Assembly: GCF_963675165.1 (NCBI RefSeq)
Contig: NC_087384.1
Span: 3,714,682 to 3,778,681, forward strand
Length of the DNA: 64,000 nucleotides
Direction: 5' to 3'
Source: Halichondria panicea
Taxonomy: Eukaryota > Porifera > Demospongiae > Suberitida > Halichondriidae
Position 1 is the first letter of the stretch, and each line of letters starts with the position of its first letter. The translations under genes and the position numbers were made by a program. The notes below the pieces were generated by a model. That model was not told the origin of the DNA. It ran no database searches and worked only from the letters and a program-made list of their open reading frames with translations. Below are positions 11,707-24,388 of this stretch, in pieces.

Positions 11707-12142
11707 GAACAAAGTATGCTTCAGTTTAAGTCTTCCTGGGATGGAGATGGAGGAAATGGGGAGATGGAGGAAATGGAAGAAATGTCGGACACATGGGCGC
11801 TAACTAATAAGGATATGAATGCATGTACGTACAATGTACGTACAATGAACTTTTTACAAATTAACTCACTTATGATTATGTTGTGTGCTATTATATGAAA
11901 GTTCAATTAGTTAGATAGTTTTTCGCAGCGTCGAACAAAGTATGCTTCAGTTTAAGTCTTCCTGGGATGGAGATGGAGGAAATGGAAAAAATGTCGGACA
12001 CATGGGCGCTAACTAATAAGGATATGAATGCATGTACGTACAATGTACGTACAATGAACTTTTTACAAATTAACTCACTTATGATTATGTTGTGTGCTAT
12101 TATATGAAAGTTCAATTAGTTAGATAGTTTTTCGCAGCGTCG
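11707..12142. repeat. Two-copy tandem duplication, about 226 bp period
   Basis: The segment from GAACAAAGTATGCTTCAG at 11707 to TTTTTCGCAGCGTCG at 11932 is repeated at 11933-12142. The second copy lacks about 16 bp of a GGAGATGGAGGAAATGG run but is otherwise nearly identical. The paired minus-strand frames here are products of the repeat. Confidence 0.9.
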
Positions 12143-13597
12143 ATCTACCTAATTTCCTCGCCAAACTTTCGTCAAAGTACTGGAGCAGCATATACGGTAC
12201 GCCCCTCATTCACCCTCATCCACATATCTTCTCACAGCAAGTGACTCTCTGAGTCCAATATATTATACAGTTTCGGCCGTCTCTTTCCTGCACGTCCGCT
12301 CTCCTGGAAATGGAGAAGGTTGTGTCCTTCCCAACTTGCAAAGTTGGCAGTTCTATTGTGGGTTCTGTTTGTTGTGGAGACTGTGGCCCAATATTAATGG
12401 CCCAATATTAGGTTTTCGTAGCCCTCCATATTGAGGGAATCGGTTTGCAAGTTTTTACTGCTTAGGCTTGTACCCTAGGTTCAGTCACTGCTCCTTCACT
12501 CGTCACTCGTCAGTATGGCTTACTACATTCCGAAGTAACTGTACCAATAATTATACAAACAGTTTAACACGAGTCCAGAAACCACGAGCAGAGAAGAGAC
12601 AAATTGATACACATATCTTTGTTTGGGTGATGGGTAGCAAATGGGTAGCAAACGTGTCCATCGATAGTGCTTTTCTTGTTTCTTACTCTGCAAGCACATA
12701 ATTATTCTGATTCAGTATAAACTCAAGTAGTTAAGTCTGGCTGTTAAATCTGGCTGTAAATACCACCATCCGTGTATATCATGTCATGGTTACAATACGT
12801 ATATTATTATTTACTATTATTTACTTGACTTTCTGACTGTATAATTGTATTGTAGTGGCTAACTTGTTGCTTTAGATTGATGGTGCTTGGCTAACTTGTT
12901 GCTTTAGATTAATGGTGCTTTAGATTGGTGGTGTAACTACCGACGAAGAGTTTCGGTTTTTGTTTGATCAAATATACTGGCTATAGAATGATACTGGCTA
13001 TAGAAAGCCTTTGGTAAACATAACTGTCTCTGATAATAAGGGGGGGCAACACGATTATAAAGACGAAAGACCAATTTTGCAGTAAAAGCACCCAAGTCTG
13101 CATATTTTATACCACGCCAAATGTTTTGAACAAAGGTATGTGCTTAACAGTGCAGTTAATGCACTGTTAATGCAGAGTACTTCAAATCGTTCTGAATAAC
13201 CCTCCGAGACAATTGTTTTCAGTTTTCATGGATTTCATTGATGAGACTAAATATTCTATTGATCAATATTCCTCAATATTCCATACAATAATTATTATAG
13301 ATCTGCAACGGAAGATGATGACAGAGTCAGCCACAGAGCCCTGTGAACTTCGCCTTAGCAATGAGTAGCTGTGCGGTTGAGGCAGCCACAGCTTTGGCAG
13401 CCACTACCATTTAACTGCACGTGTCGGCCTCGGTGTTGCTTGAATCGGTTTTTCGCTTATATGTATTGCATATGTATTGCAGTGTTCATTGTAATAATTA
13501 TAAATTCGAACAGTTCAGAACAAATAATTATTTCTGGCCTCTGTGTTCCCACACATATTTTGTATTACACACGTAGTATATATAATTAGCCATTTGA
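12143..13597. other. Non-coding interval
   Basis: No supported gene. Microduplications are frequent, for example the TTGGCTAACTTGTTGCTTTA word twice near 12860-12910 and ATGGCCCAATATTA twice near 12390-12412. Confidence 0.35.
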
Positions 13598-13940
13598 TCT
13601 ACCAACACCTACCTGTACATTCTGTATTTCCAAAGCCTGTTGACTGATGCCTACCTGCACACTCGTTGAGTGATACATCTCACATCTACACTCTGTATTT
13701 CCAAAGCCAGTAAAAGTGATGCCTATTACACCTGCATTTCCAAAGCCTGTTGACTAGTAAAAGTGACACCAGCAATACCCCTACCCCTACCTGTACACTC
13801 TGTACCTGTCGACTAGTAAAAATGATGCCTATTACACTAGCAATAATCTACCAACCCCTACCTGAACACTTTGTATTTCCAAACGCCTGTCGACTAGTAA
13901 AAGTGATGCCTATTACACCAGCAATAATCTACCAACCCAG
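13598..13940. repeat. Degenerate minisatellite of about four to five units
   Basis: A unit containing TATTTCCAAAGCCTGTTGAC, then AGTAAAAGTGATGCC, then TATTACACCAGCAATA recurs with variable truncation across the interval. No coding signal accompanies it. Confidence 0.75.
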
Positions 13941-16270
13941 ATGCGATATCCAACAATTTAAAAACCAAATAATTATAGAAAACTATCTGGCTTTTTGTCT
14001 CCCTGTAACTGAATGCATGTTATTCTTTACTTCCCATTGGCTGTAAGGTTAGGATACATACACTGTACCTTTGCACTTGCAGTGCAACCGCAATGTAGTT
14101 GGCTTTTATATACATTTGGCTTTTATATTGCTAATTATGGCGTACATGTAAACCACTGTAGGGTGTGATTTTAAATTAGCTGCTCAACTCATGCCACAAT
14201 AAAGGTCAAAGTGAAGTACTAAAGTCTATTTGTGTTGAGTTCAGCCGGAAGTTATGTGGTCAATTATGGCTTCATTTATGCTGTGGATTCATTTATGCTG
14301 TGGACAAGTATGCCTGGGACTTCTACATGGAAAGACTACGAGACTACGAGAAAGACTACTACCCTACTACCACACATACAATGCTTGACAGTACAGCATA
14401 TAAGCAACTATGCAAGAAGCTACACAGCGGGAAAATCCTGGTGTCACGCTGGGCTGACTTTACATTGTAATTCAACACAAAGTATTGGCCAAGCTACAAA
14501 CTAAGCTACAAACTATATACTATATACTATACACTATACTGTACACACACACACACACAACTAATGCTTACGGGGCTACCGCTATTTTGTTATTACAGTT
14601 TTTTTTATAACAAAATTAATCGTGAGTAATAGTCTATTACTAATTACTGATTGAAGAGTTAGGAGTTAGGCCCTATCCTACATAATAAATTATCAAGTCT
14701 GCTTACCTATAGTTATGGATGAAAACAGTGTCCAATGTTTCGTGCGTAATGTATACCCGATCAACACCAGTACGTAAAACAGTAATGTAACTTGTACAGG
14801 TGTGGATAAAGGGGTTAGCATGTTGTCCTATTATTCACAGGGATTCGTACAGTGATTAATCGCGTATCAGTAATAATCGCGTATCAGTAATTGCACGTCG
14901 TCATTAACGACGTGCCTTGACGACCGCACATTCGAATAACGGCCGCGGCTAATTTTTTTACTGAAACTGCTGCATTTCTATCACAGAAGAAGTCATACTA
15001 GATGTTCCGTAGAAGGAGAGATCAGAGGACCCAGCTCCAGAGAGGGGATTAAAACTGCATCACAAACGATTAACAATCAATAGTATGGCTAAGAGTGCAA
15101 TAAGGGATTAGGTTAATAGCTACGCCTCGTGTAATTAGTATCCTTGCCATTGCATGTGCTACTATTAATTATACAAATCCGATTCCGTACATATATGCCG
15201 CTTGTGCCAATAAGCTTGTGCCAACAAATGCACTTTTCGTGCACTTTTCAATGTAGGATGATATACAAGTATTAATAAGCTTACTGTTGGATACGCTTAC
15301 TGTTGGATACTCTGGACCAACAAAAAAATGATTTTTATACAGATGTACAATACTAGTGGGAGTTAAATCTAGCTAGATGCCACTCCTCATTGATAGTCAT
15401 TACGGCCTACAGTGCTCCAACCAAAGAGAGTTCATATCTTTAACCCTAAAGAAAATACAGAATAAATACAGTTTTTCTTTAAGAATTCATATATCATGAA
15501 CAATATTTCCTACAGGTAGCGCAGACCCCAGAGGTATCTTGACACCATCATCGTTACCTAGCAACTAACCACCCCCCTAAATTAGCGATTGACTAAAGAA
15601 TAAGTGTTCTCAATGTTTTCACGGACAAGCAGGATCAGCAGAAACTTGTCTGTGAGGTCACATCGGCAGACGCCATTTTCCCGGGAAATGTTTTCTTCAC
15701 CTACACACAGTTCAATGGTTGGTGGCTGTACTAACTAGCCTAAATACAGAAGCTATTAAGACTACATATGCTACTCTAGACTTACCAGATCCAGGAACTT
15801 AGTCCATCCTAGCTTGAGGTAGTCCCAGTCACTCACTCAACAAGGCATCCTCACTGCCCTAGAACCTCACTGAGGTTGGATTACAGCGGTCACTTTTCTT
15901 TGAGCAGTACTCACAGGGCCAGATGTCCTAGTGTACAGTAGTGTACAATTTTGTAAATGGGGCATAGCACTATGTAGTGTACAAAGCCTTGTCTGATATG
16001 TGGAGTGTTCTGCACTGAACACTTGAAGAGCTGGATACTTCAAATCTACACATAGTTTACAATGACATATGAAGTTTACAATTGACATCTAAAGTTTACA
16101 ATGATCTGTAGACTCAGCATGCAGTATTATAGCCACAGTTCTTGAGCTCAATTCAAAGTTCTTGCACGGTTCCTACACGAAATGAATAAGCATAATATAT
16201 AAGTATAGCGTATACATGTAAAATAATCAACCACAACTATTATAAGCAAACTATTCCTGATCTCAACACA
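13941..16270. other. Non-coding interval
   Basis: AT-rich with scattered microduplications (CTTACTGTTGGATAC twice at about 15284-15312). No gene, RNA or long terminal repeat was recognised. Confidence 0.35.
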
Positions 16271-16690
16271 ACACACACACACATTCCTGCCTACAAGACC
16301 GCCGTGAGGCAAGATCGCCGGTCAGGAAACACTCAAACACAACACACACATTCCTGCCTACAAGACCGCCGTGAGGCAAGATCGCCGGTCAGGAAACACT
16401 CAAACACAACACACACATTCCTGCCTACAAGACCGCCGTGAGGCAAGATCGCCGGTCAGGAAACACTCAACACAACACACACATTCCTGCCTACAATACC
16501 GCCGTGAGGCAAGATCGCCGGTCAGGAAACACTCAAACACAACACACACATTCCTGCCTACAAGACCGCCGTGAGGCAAGATCGCCGGTCAGGAAACACT
16601 CAAACACAACACACACATTCCTGCCTACAAGACCGCCGTGAGGCAAGATCGCCGGTCAGGAAACACTCAAACACAACACAACACACACAT
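16271..16690. repeat. 67 bp minisatellite, about six copies
   Basis: The unit runs from ATTCCTGCCTACAAGACC through GTGAGGCAAGATCGCCGGTC to CACTCAAACACAACACACAC. Copies are nearly identical and spaced 67 bp. The unit contains a small inverted pair GACCG/CGGTC. The overlapping 67-codon frames are repeats of the same artefact. Confidence 0.9.
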
Positions 16691-16970
16691 TCCTGCCTAC
16701 TAGTACAACAACAGCTAGCTAGCTAACTATTTTAACAGAGGGCTCAATAATATGATATGCGAAGGCAAACGCTTTGTATATCAGGTATACTTATATCAGA
16801 TATACTTATCTAGATATTAGACACACTTACTGTATGCATGTGGGCTACTGTACTGAACTGGGATTCCACTAAATACTGGTTGCCATCAAATCTCCATCTG
16901 GGGTCAGAGGTCGCATGTGAACAGATATGAATTAAAGCGCATCAAGATTTGTATTTTGCTACTTCAGATC

Positions 16971-18962
16971 ATGAGCAGCCCATCTAAAGACCCAGGATCA
17001 TCTGATCACTGCTTTAATATTTTGATGAGCAAGGGATATGACCATCAAGACGCAGAAGACGCAGAAATGATGGTGAGCAGACATACGTAGGCCTACATTT
17101 TATCATAATTAATAATTATTTTAATCATGCAGAGTATGTATTTAATGGAAACAAAGCCGAGGTCCCCTTCATTGTTGCCCTCTCCTCTCCCTGAATCCTT
17201 AGCAGGCACTAAGTTGAATATTACAGATCATACATTCACTGATGGTACGCAAAGCTTCTACTCCTCATCAAGAAGACCTAATGCCGCTCAGAGCTTGGTG
17301 TGTGGAACTCCAAGGGGTCGTTCCCAACCGCAACGGAGAGCTCTCCAGCCTATTCAAGCCAATGCTGATCATCCAACTCCAGGTTACTTGCCTGGAATGA
17401 GCTTGAGTGACTTGGCCTCGAGTATGGTTAGAGATGGAAGTTTATCTCCACAGCACAGCAATAGCTCTTTTGATCCACTTGAAGATGAACCAACCACACC
17501 ACGAACCACACCACAAAGCCGGTTTTCCACAGGAGCAGGTGCTAGTGCAAGTGATGGAAGTATAATGGCCTTACTACAAAATCAGCAAAGCATTCTACAA
17601 CAAGTTCTACAAGGCCAAATAAACCTGGAGAATCAGCAGTCGCAACTTCAACAGAGGCTTGATGAAGTAGAGAAATGGAGGACAGAATCTCAGACACCTC
17701 TGAGCTCAAGCTCACCTGACAGCAGCAGTGGGAAGAGGAAAAGAGTAGTTACCAGAGAATTAACGGTACGTCTTCTGTGCATTTTCAAGTCACGTTAAGA
17801 TTACTTAATAACTATCAGGTGAAGGTCTCTACTGTTCATGCAAATAATTATAGACAAGCAGTTTGTTGCGTCTCAAATGTAAGTTGTGTTAACAATTACA
17901 AATGAGCAAATTTTGACACTGATTACATTTTTTAGGTTCTCTTCTACTGAAAACAAGCTCGTGCATACAGCAATTATCAAAGAGATATCGCAGCAACCTG
18001 ATTGCAAATTTTCAGAGAAGGAAATCAAAGGTAAGTTTTTTAGCTAGTAGGCATATCTTACTTTTAAGCTTATAGTGGCAGTGAAGCGATGTTTTGAGAA
18101 CCTCCGACGTCAACACCTACAGCAGCAAGATGGGAAGGAGGAATTTGCTGAGGAGCAGTCCAAGCGAAGAAAATATCGTTCTCGACGCGAGAGGGTAAGA
18201 TTTGTGTAATATATTGGACGGTAACAGTTATGGTGATTGTACGTGTAGAAATTCCAGAGGAGGGCCAATGTGGTTACTCCCAGAGAAATGGAACGATATT
18301 GGCGCCATCTTAATTTAGGTTTTATGACAGAGGAATCGGATGACCCAGAAAACCCCAATGGAATAGTAGAACACCGACTACTGTGGCGTTCTCAGAGTAA
18401 GTTAGTGTTCATGCAGTTACATAATAATTATTTACAAAAATTACAGAACTTGATGAATTTATGGAGCATCTGGATGGTAGGCAAGAACAAAAGTCTATGC
18501 CTGCTGGACTGGTCGCCAAAAAAGTTAGGCGATACGGTGAGCCTTCCAAGACTCATCCTCCGGCCGATGCTCCAAAATGGGCTGTACGGACTGTAAGGAA
18601 TCCAGGTACGAAAACTTATCATGTTAGTGCTTATAATTTTATGTGCATACATGCATGCAAGAGTATATGATAGAGAAAGAGTATGGAACGTATGCATACT
18701 GTACATCAGATGTATGCGGAGAGTAACGTGACTTTCTGTATCTGTCACAAGCTTGGAATTTGCATACTGACCAATCCAAGTGTGGGTGATGTAATCTGAT
18801 AGATTACATCACCCACGCTGTTCGATACTGTCTTCTCTATCATAATATACTTTGATGCATGGGTATAATAATAACATTTCCTAGCTACTAATAACGGCAC
18901 TTCTATTTCAGGAGATGATTCTGTTGAGTCTACACCTGAGGCTGCAGGAACTCTTCAATGGT
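16971..18962 (+). CDS. Eight-exon host gene, nuclear-type protein of unknown function
   Basis: Proposed exons: 16971-17072, 17133-17765, a micro-exon at 17859 (or 17862)-17878, 17936-18030, 18076-18194, 18249-18396, 18447-18605 and 18912-18960. All junctions are GT-AG and phase-consistent, giving about 440 aa. The first six introns are about 45-95 bp; the last, at 306 bp, holds a hairpin. The N-terminal half is Ser/Pro-rich, then has a Gln-rich probable coiled coil and a basic GKRKRVV signal typical of nuclear proteins. The C-terminal half holds a charged helical block ending in RRKYRSRRERK, a motif W-R-H-L then MTEESDDPEN, a WRSQKL motif and APKWAVRTV. I recall similar motif order in a metazoan family including vertebrate C14orf93, but this is memory only. 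The stop is TGA: split across the last splice junction, or two codons later if the last intron is retained. Confidence 0.65.
18782..18816. repeat. Perfect 16 bp hairpin in the last intron of the eight-exon gene
   Basis: Arms 18782-18797 and 18801-18816 are exact complements around GAT (core GTGGGTGATGTAATCT). It lies inside intron 18606-18911, the only long intron of that gene, which suggests a small foldback insertion. Confidence 0.8.
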
Positions 18963-21689
18963 GAGACAGTACAATTATTTAGTTAGCTGTTCTTAACTAA
19001 CATTGACATTGTTTCCATTGCTACAGATTCACTCGGCGAAGAATCGAATTGTTATAATGTTGAAACTGTTGAACATTTCATGATTGAACTCATAATAATT
19101 ATACGATGATCATAATAACTAATACTTAGAGTTTACAACACATTATTTAAAATTAAAAACTTGTGGTCTACATCATAATTTCCAGGAGATTACACTTAGT
19201 GTACAACAGGTGTACAAAAGGGAAACTTGACATGCACATAATTGTAAACCATGTTGTTAAATCTTGGTTCATTTACAACAGTATACAACTCTAAAACCTG
19301 GAGTGCACAGAGCTGTAAACTTCAGTGTAAACTGTAGTTTACTGTGTGGTTTCCATCTTGTAAATCATTGTTTCTGGAGCAGTGACTGTGCGAAGCACCT
19401 CGAGGCAAGATATTAAATATACCACGTGAAAGAGCAGCGCATGTGCTACAGCGTGTGCCAACACAGCGTGAACACAGCGTGGACAACAATTTTTTGAAAA
19501 TAGTGTAGTAAATTGCGGCCGGAAAAAGACGGCAAAGGGTTAAAAGTATAGTATTTTGTTCAATATGAGAAAGTATTGGCGCTTCTCTTGGACCACCTCC
19601 TGTTACATCATCACTACAACAAGATGGCTACAAGATGGCTTCCTGAAGAAGAGCACTGACGAAAATATGTACTAGCCTAGTTAAGATCTGAAAAATTTTT
19701 TGCATAAACTATACAATATGTTGCTCAACTTTTAAGCCCTGTGGTAGTAAGCCCTGTGGTAGTAAATATGTTAGGCATAGAACTTTTGATGAGCATGTTA
19801 CTATACTAGTGTACCTACCTTTGCAAGAGTCTCTTCGTTGCTAGAGCAGCCCTTCTTGCAGCAGCCCTTGCACAAATTTCTACTTTTTGCAGCCCTTCTT
19901 GCAGCAGCCCTTGCACAAATTTCTACTTTTTGCAGCCCTTCTTGCACACATTCCCTTCTTGCACACATTTCTTGTTTTACTACTTTTTGCTAAATCATCC
20001 TGTTATTTGCTACATCCAAAGCGCAATTGATTCTGTCATCAAACATCATGGAGGAAACATCATGGAGGGCGTGTCAAAGCCATTGAAACGGCAAAACAAG
20101 ATGGAACATATTAACTTTGCTCTGTTCTTTGCTTCTGTTGTACTGTGCTGGCTATAACTCAAGGTATCAACCATACGGGTAGAGCTGTATAAAAGTTCGG
20201 TTGGAGCACTGTAATTATCAATATTTAAATTACTTTTTTTTCTTGTTCTTGTTCTTTGTTGCCTCTAAGCACATGGTTGGCTGAATTTTTGTGGCTAATT
20301 AATTGATGACGGACCAATATAGTAATAATACTTAGTATTCACTAACCAGGCAACTCAACGTAAAGCACACAAGGCCTTAATAAAAAAAATGAAGCTCAGT
20401 ATCACGTGAGTCCACGAGTGGGTGGGAACCATGGTTACTGTGGGGGCGTTACTGTGGGGGCGGAGCTTCGAATTCGCCAAGTCAGCAATAATTAAAGGTC
20501 CCAGTCCTTAATGTACCTGAGAACTGGTTGACCCTGTGTGCAGCTCCAAAGTGACACAACTCTCCTCTGCAGATCACACAGTCCATCTTCCTCATAACAT
20601 GTGAGGTTGTCGGGCAAGTTCAAAAGTCGGTGTCCTACTAGGACATCATCCGACTCCAGGTAGGAGATAGAACGAGAGTCCACAATCGCAATGTGCCTTT
20701 CGTCAAGTGAGAATCGTGATCCTCTCGAAAACTCCACCCCACCAGGGGGCTTGAAAAGCGTTGGCCAGATAGTAGAAAACCTGTCAACGTCTCGCAGAGA
20801 ATCGCTTTAGTGCTCGAATAAACGTAGGGGTTGACATATCACATACAATCTCGAGACCGTGTAGATGAATTGCCCGTGTAACGCCAACGTACACAGATGT
20901 ATAGGGGGCCTCATTAACTCGGAAGGGAGCGGGAGGGGGCTTGATAGACTTTCCTTCGTGACGTCTACAGACAACACACTACACACTACGAAACTTCTTC
21001 CTTTGATAATCCAATACTTGATTACCTTCACCAAGTGTCTCCCTCATGTCGTTTGTAAAGGTATGCTGCTAAAGGTATACTGCTTGTTGAGCTGCTTGTT
21101 GAGAAGCCGGCATTCGGCTATTTACCGACCGGTCAGTTTACTGCCACAATGACTTGCCAGTACTCGAGATCTAGTTGCGCATGCGCCCTATGCATGCTGA
21201 TTCAGCAAGCTAATTGGATGCTGATTCAGCAAGCTATAAAGCCACGTGCAAAATTAAGAGTTTTTGTTGATTGTAAAGTAGCTAGCTATGCCCTCTAACC
21301 GTCACTGTCAAACAGCCTAAGAGACAAGTTTATGTAGGAAGAGGCAAGTCCATTGAACTGGAGAGAGATCTACCATGACTGTGTTATGAATCTGAGCAAA
21401 ACAAGCACATCTAGCTCTCTGATGAAGATGAGTCAACCATTTCACTGGGCTGAATACTTAGTTCAATGACTAAACTTTCACTTGTGCATATTAAGGTAGG
21501 ACAACTCACATGATCAAAAGTGACGTCACGTGTCGTATTATGATGTCACAGAATCTGTTTTGCTCTAAAAAGTGGCTCTGCTGACTTAGTAGGACGTGAT
21601 TAATCCATCAGTACAACTCTTGAGAGCTGAACATCTCTAGCTCGAGAACTACGGGGCAAGAAAGGATCGGCACTCTAATAAGTCCGAAG
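18963..21689. other. Mostly non-coding interval with one candidate exon
   Basis: Holds tandem microduplications (AGCCCTGTGGTAGTA twice near 19733-19765; a 50 bp block of GCAGCCCTT words near 19849-19960) and an 81-codon minus-strand frame at 20492-20737. That frame, containing SLDERHIAIVDSRSISYLE, has normal-looking codon use and could be an exon, but it has no recognised domain and no clear splice partner. Confidence 0.35.
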
Positions 21690-22585
21690 CAAGCCGCGGC
21701 CACTGAATAATAGCCGCGGCTATTTGAACCAATCCGCGGATTATCCGGGGCTTTCCATCTAAGTCGCGGCCATGATCCGGATGAATGGGGCAAGCCGCGG
21801 CCACTGTAATAATAGCAGCGGCTATTCGAATCAATCCGCGGATTATTCCATCTACGCCGCGGCCATTATCCGGATGAATCCGCGGCCACTGTAATAATAA
21901 CCGCGGCTATTCGAATCAATCCGCGGCTTGCCATCTAAGTCGCGGCCATGATCCGGATGAATGGGCAAGCCGCGGCCACTATAATAAATGTGACAGGCTC
22001 TGGGAAAACCAGACTATTGGAGCAGAATTTAGTATTGAGCTACAGCTAAATTTATGCCTACAGTATAAAATCTCAAATAAAATGTTATTGATGTATAAGT
22101 ATCTACAGTCCTTCTACTACCTCTCTGTAAAATCTGATGCTCTAAATCCAACTCTTTTCATCGAAACGCTTCGTCCAAACTTTCGCTATTACCTTATTTT
22201 TCCTAATTAAGCAATCTTTGAGAGCCGTTTTTCTCGATACTACATTTTACGGCTTCGAGTTTCCAACGCGCATAACTCAGGTATGAAACTAGGTATGTGA
22301 ACACTAAGCATATCATTGTGTAGGCGATGCTCTGCTCTATCACTTGGTACATTAATCACCAAAATTTTAGTCTGCTCCAATAGTCTGGTTTTCCTAGAGC
22401 CTGTCACAAATAACCGCGGCTATTCGAATCAATCCGCGGATTATTCGGGGCTTGCCATCTAAAGTCGCGGCCATGATCCGGATGAATGGGGAAAGCCGCG
22501 GCCACTGTAATAATAGCAGCGGCTATTCGAATCAATCCGGGGCTTGCCATCTAAGCCGCGGCCATAATCAGGATGACTGGGGGGG
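21690..22585. repeat. CCGCGG-rich satellite, about 85-105 bp units, split by a MITE
   Basis: About five imperfect units share the words AAGCCGCGGCCACTGTAATA, CGGCTATTCGAATCAATCCG, CCATCTAAGTCGCGGCCATG and ATCCGGATGAATGGGG. GC content and CpG density are far above the surroundings. The array is interrupted at 21990-22407 by a terminal-inverted-repeat element. The short minus-strand frames over it are repeat artefacts. Confidence 0.85.
21990..22407. mobile_element. 418 bp MITE with 37 bp terminal inverted repeats
   Basis: The left end begins GTGACAGGCTCTGGGAAAAC and the right end is its reverse complement with one mismatch over 37 bp. The 4 bp AAAT directly flanks both sides (21986-21989 and 22408-22411), a target-site duplication. 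There is no open frame, so it is non-autonomous. It inserted inside the CCGCGG satellite, so it is younger than the array. Confidence 0.85.
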
Positions 22586-24312
22586 CCAGAGAGGTCGAGT
22601 GCTTTTTTTATAGTCGAAGCAGTTTGCAAGCGCTCCTAGATCTACACTAGATCTACACTACAGCAAGGTAAGCGACTATGGATTTTGGTCCACAAACATC
22701 TGATCAATCGATTGATTGATCTTGTGCGATCAAAGTTAGTTGCTGTGCCCTGTTGAATGAAACAACTGTCATATAGTCATATGTACTGTATAATTGTTGT
22801 GGCATACGTACATGTGTACTTGTATACAGCTGCCACCCCCTCATGTGTGCCACCGTTCAGGTTGGTTGGCAGCAGTTAGCAGCAGTTAGAAGTTGAAGTG
22901 CAACCAGCCATGACCATCTCATGCGCACACTGCACTGTACGTATGTACGTATAATTATACTTCACTAATGCATGATTGACCGCACTTCAACTCACCAACC
23001 ATACATACTATACTGCATTTATTGTATACCAGTCTTTGTCATAATAATTGTGTAGTGTAGTGTAGTGTAGTGTGTAATGTACGTGTCTCCTAAATGTGGT
23101 TAGGACTCTGCGACAGGTCAAAGGCACTCTCCTCCTGTGAAGGAGGTGAGTAAGGTGAAGGTGAGTAAGGTGAGTACTGTATTTGCTTGATTAAACGCCC
23201 GGGCGTTTATTTCCTAAGAGAAGTCTGTAGAGAGGAGAGGGCAGAGGGCGTTTAAACGAGATGGGCGAAACGGGCGGTTATTGAACATCCGGTAGTGGGT
23301 GTAGATTAATGTGAGGGCGTTTATTTGAACACGTGGCTAACAAACTGAAGTATGGCTAGCTATTCAGTTAGCAGTACTTTGAATCCTTCTTCCCTACAGA
23401 GGCCTACAGAGGTCACACACCGTAAGTATTGCTCTACCTGGCTCCATAGTAGACATGTATCTATGCTGCCATGCTTCCCACTAGTTCCACGTGTCTACTA
23501 CCCACAGTGCCACGCCCATACATGGGCGTTTATTGAGCTTTTACCTGGGCAGCACAGAGGAAAACCCTAGGTTGTATATAGCCATTCATTATGTCGTTAT
23601 TTTGAGGGTTACACTCCACTCGTAATTAGGGTTAGGACTGGCAAGGATCCTGTGGCTCGCACACTTTTCTCCTCGTCTTTATACAACCTCCCTGATGAGT
23701 TCAGTATCCAGGAAGAACTGTCATTTGGAGCGTCTGGACCAACATGGAGGGAGCTGGCTGATGAGGGGAACAAGTAGCGAAGGAACTCGTGACCAGCTAC
23801 AAAATCGGTGAGTACTGTGCAGTCATGTCTCACTTAATGTTTATTATCTAGTGGATCTTTACCGTCTGTTTTGGCTCAGTGTGACTGTTGCACTCTAGTA
23901 GAGTAGAGGATGTGTTTATTTGCTTACCATTTGCAACCCCTTTGTATGCTTTTTTCTGAGGGTCCTTTGTTCATTGTTACTAACCCTCCCCTCAGGTATT
24001 ATGTGACTGAGGGTGTGAGGCTCTACTCAGGAGACCTGGAGGGTGGTCACACAGACCAGGAGAGTGCAGCCAGCACATTAACAAGTGAGTGGGTGATCGC
24101 GTTGCAGTGAGGGCGTCTGCTGTCTAATTGTTTGAATGTGGCATTACTTTGAGTGCGTGTTTTAAATACTGTACCACCCGGACCGGACGTACTCGTATGG
24201 TCCTTTGTTCATTGTTACTAACCCTCCCCTCAGGTCTATTAAAAATAGGTCAGGTCTATTTAAATATTAAAAATTATTTAAATATTAAAAAATATAATAT
24301 AAAATTATTTAA
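22586..24312. other. Non-coding interval with exon-like remnants
   Basis: Includes a GGGCGTTTAT-rich foldback stretch (about 23185-23340) and, near 23640-23790, a segment whose translation resembles the one at 50.9-51.05 kb (shared ELSFGA motif after a leucine-rich stretch). It looks like the remnant of a repeated gene segment. No intact gene is supported. Confidence 0.35.
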
Positions 24313-24388
24313 ATATTAAAAACATCTGCCGTAATCGGATCGCTGGCTATATAGCCAGCGATCCGATTACGGCAGATGTTTTTAATAT
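24313..24388. repeat. Perfect 76 bp palindrome
   Basis: Bases 24313-24350 are the exact reverse complement of 24351-24388, with no spacer: two 38 bp arms meeting at GGCTAT/ATAGCC. The right arm begins a segment that is repeated downstream, so the palindrome may mark the end of an inverted duplication. Confidence 0.95.

Noticed and set aside
16271-16690. Regularly spaced 67 bp repeats resembling a CRISPR array
   Set aside because: The whole unit is conserved with no variable spacers, no cas genes are present and the genome is animal; it is a minisatellite.
15408-20213. A 15 bp inverted match (TACAGTGCTCCAACC) bracketing the eight-exon gene, as if it sat in a transposon
   Set aside because: No target-site duplication is present and a 15 bp inverted match is expected by chance about once or twice in a window this size.
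20492-20737. 81-codon minus-strand frame with plausible codon use
   Set aside because: No domain, no convincing splice sites and no linked exon; kept only as a note in the interval entry.
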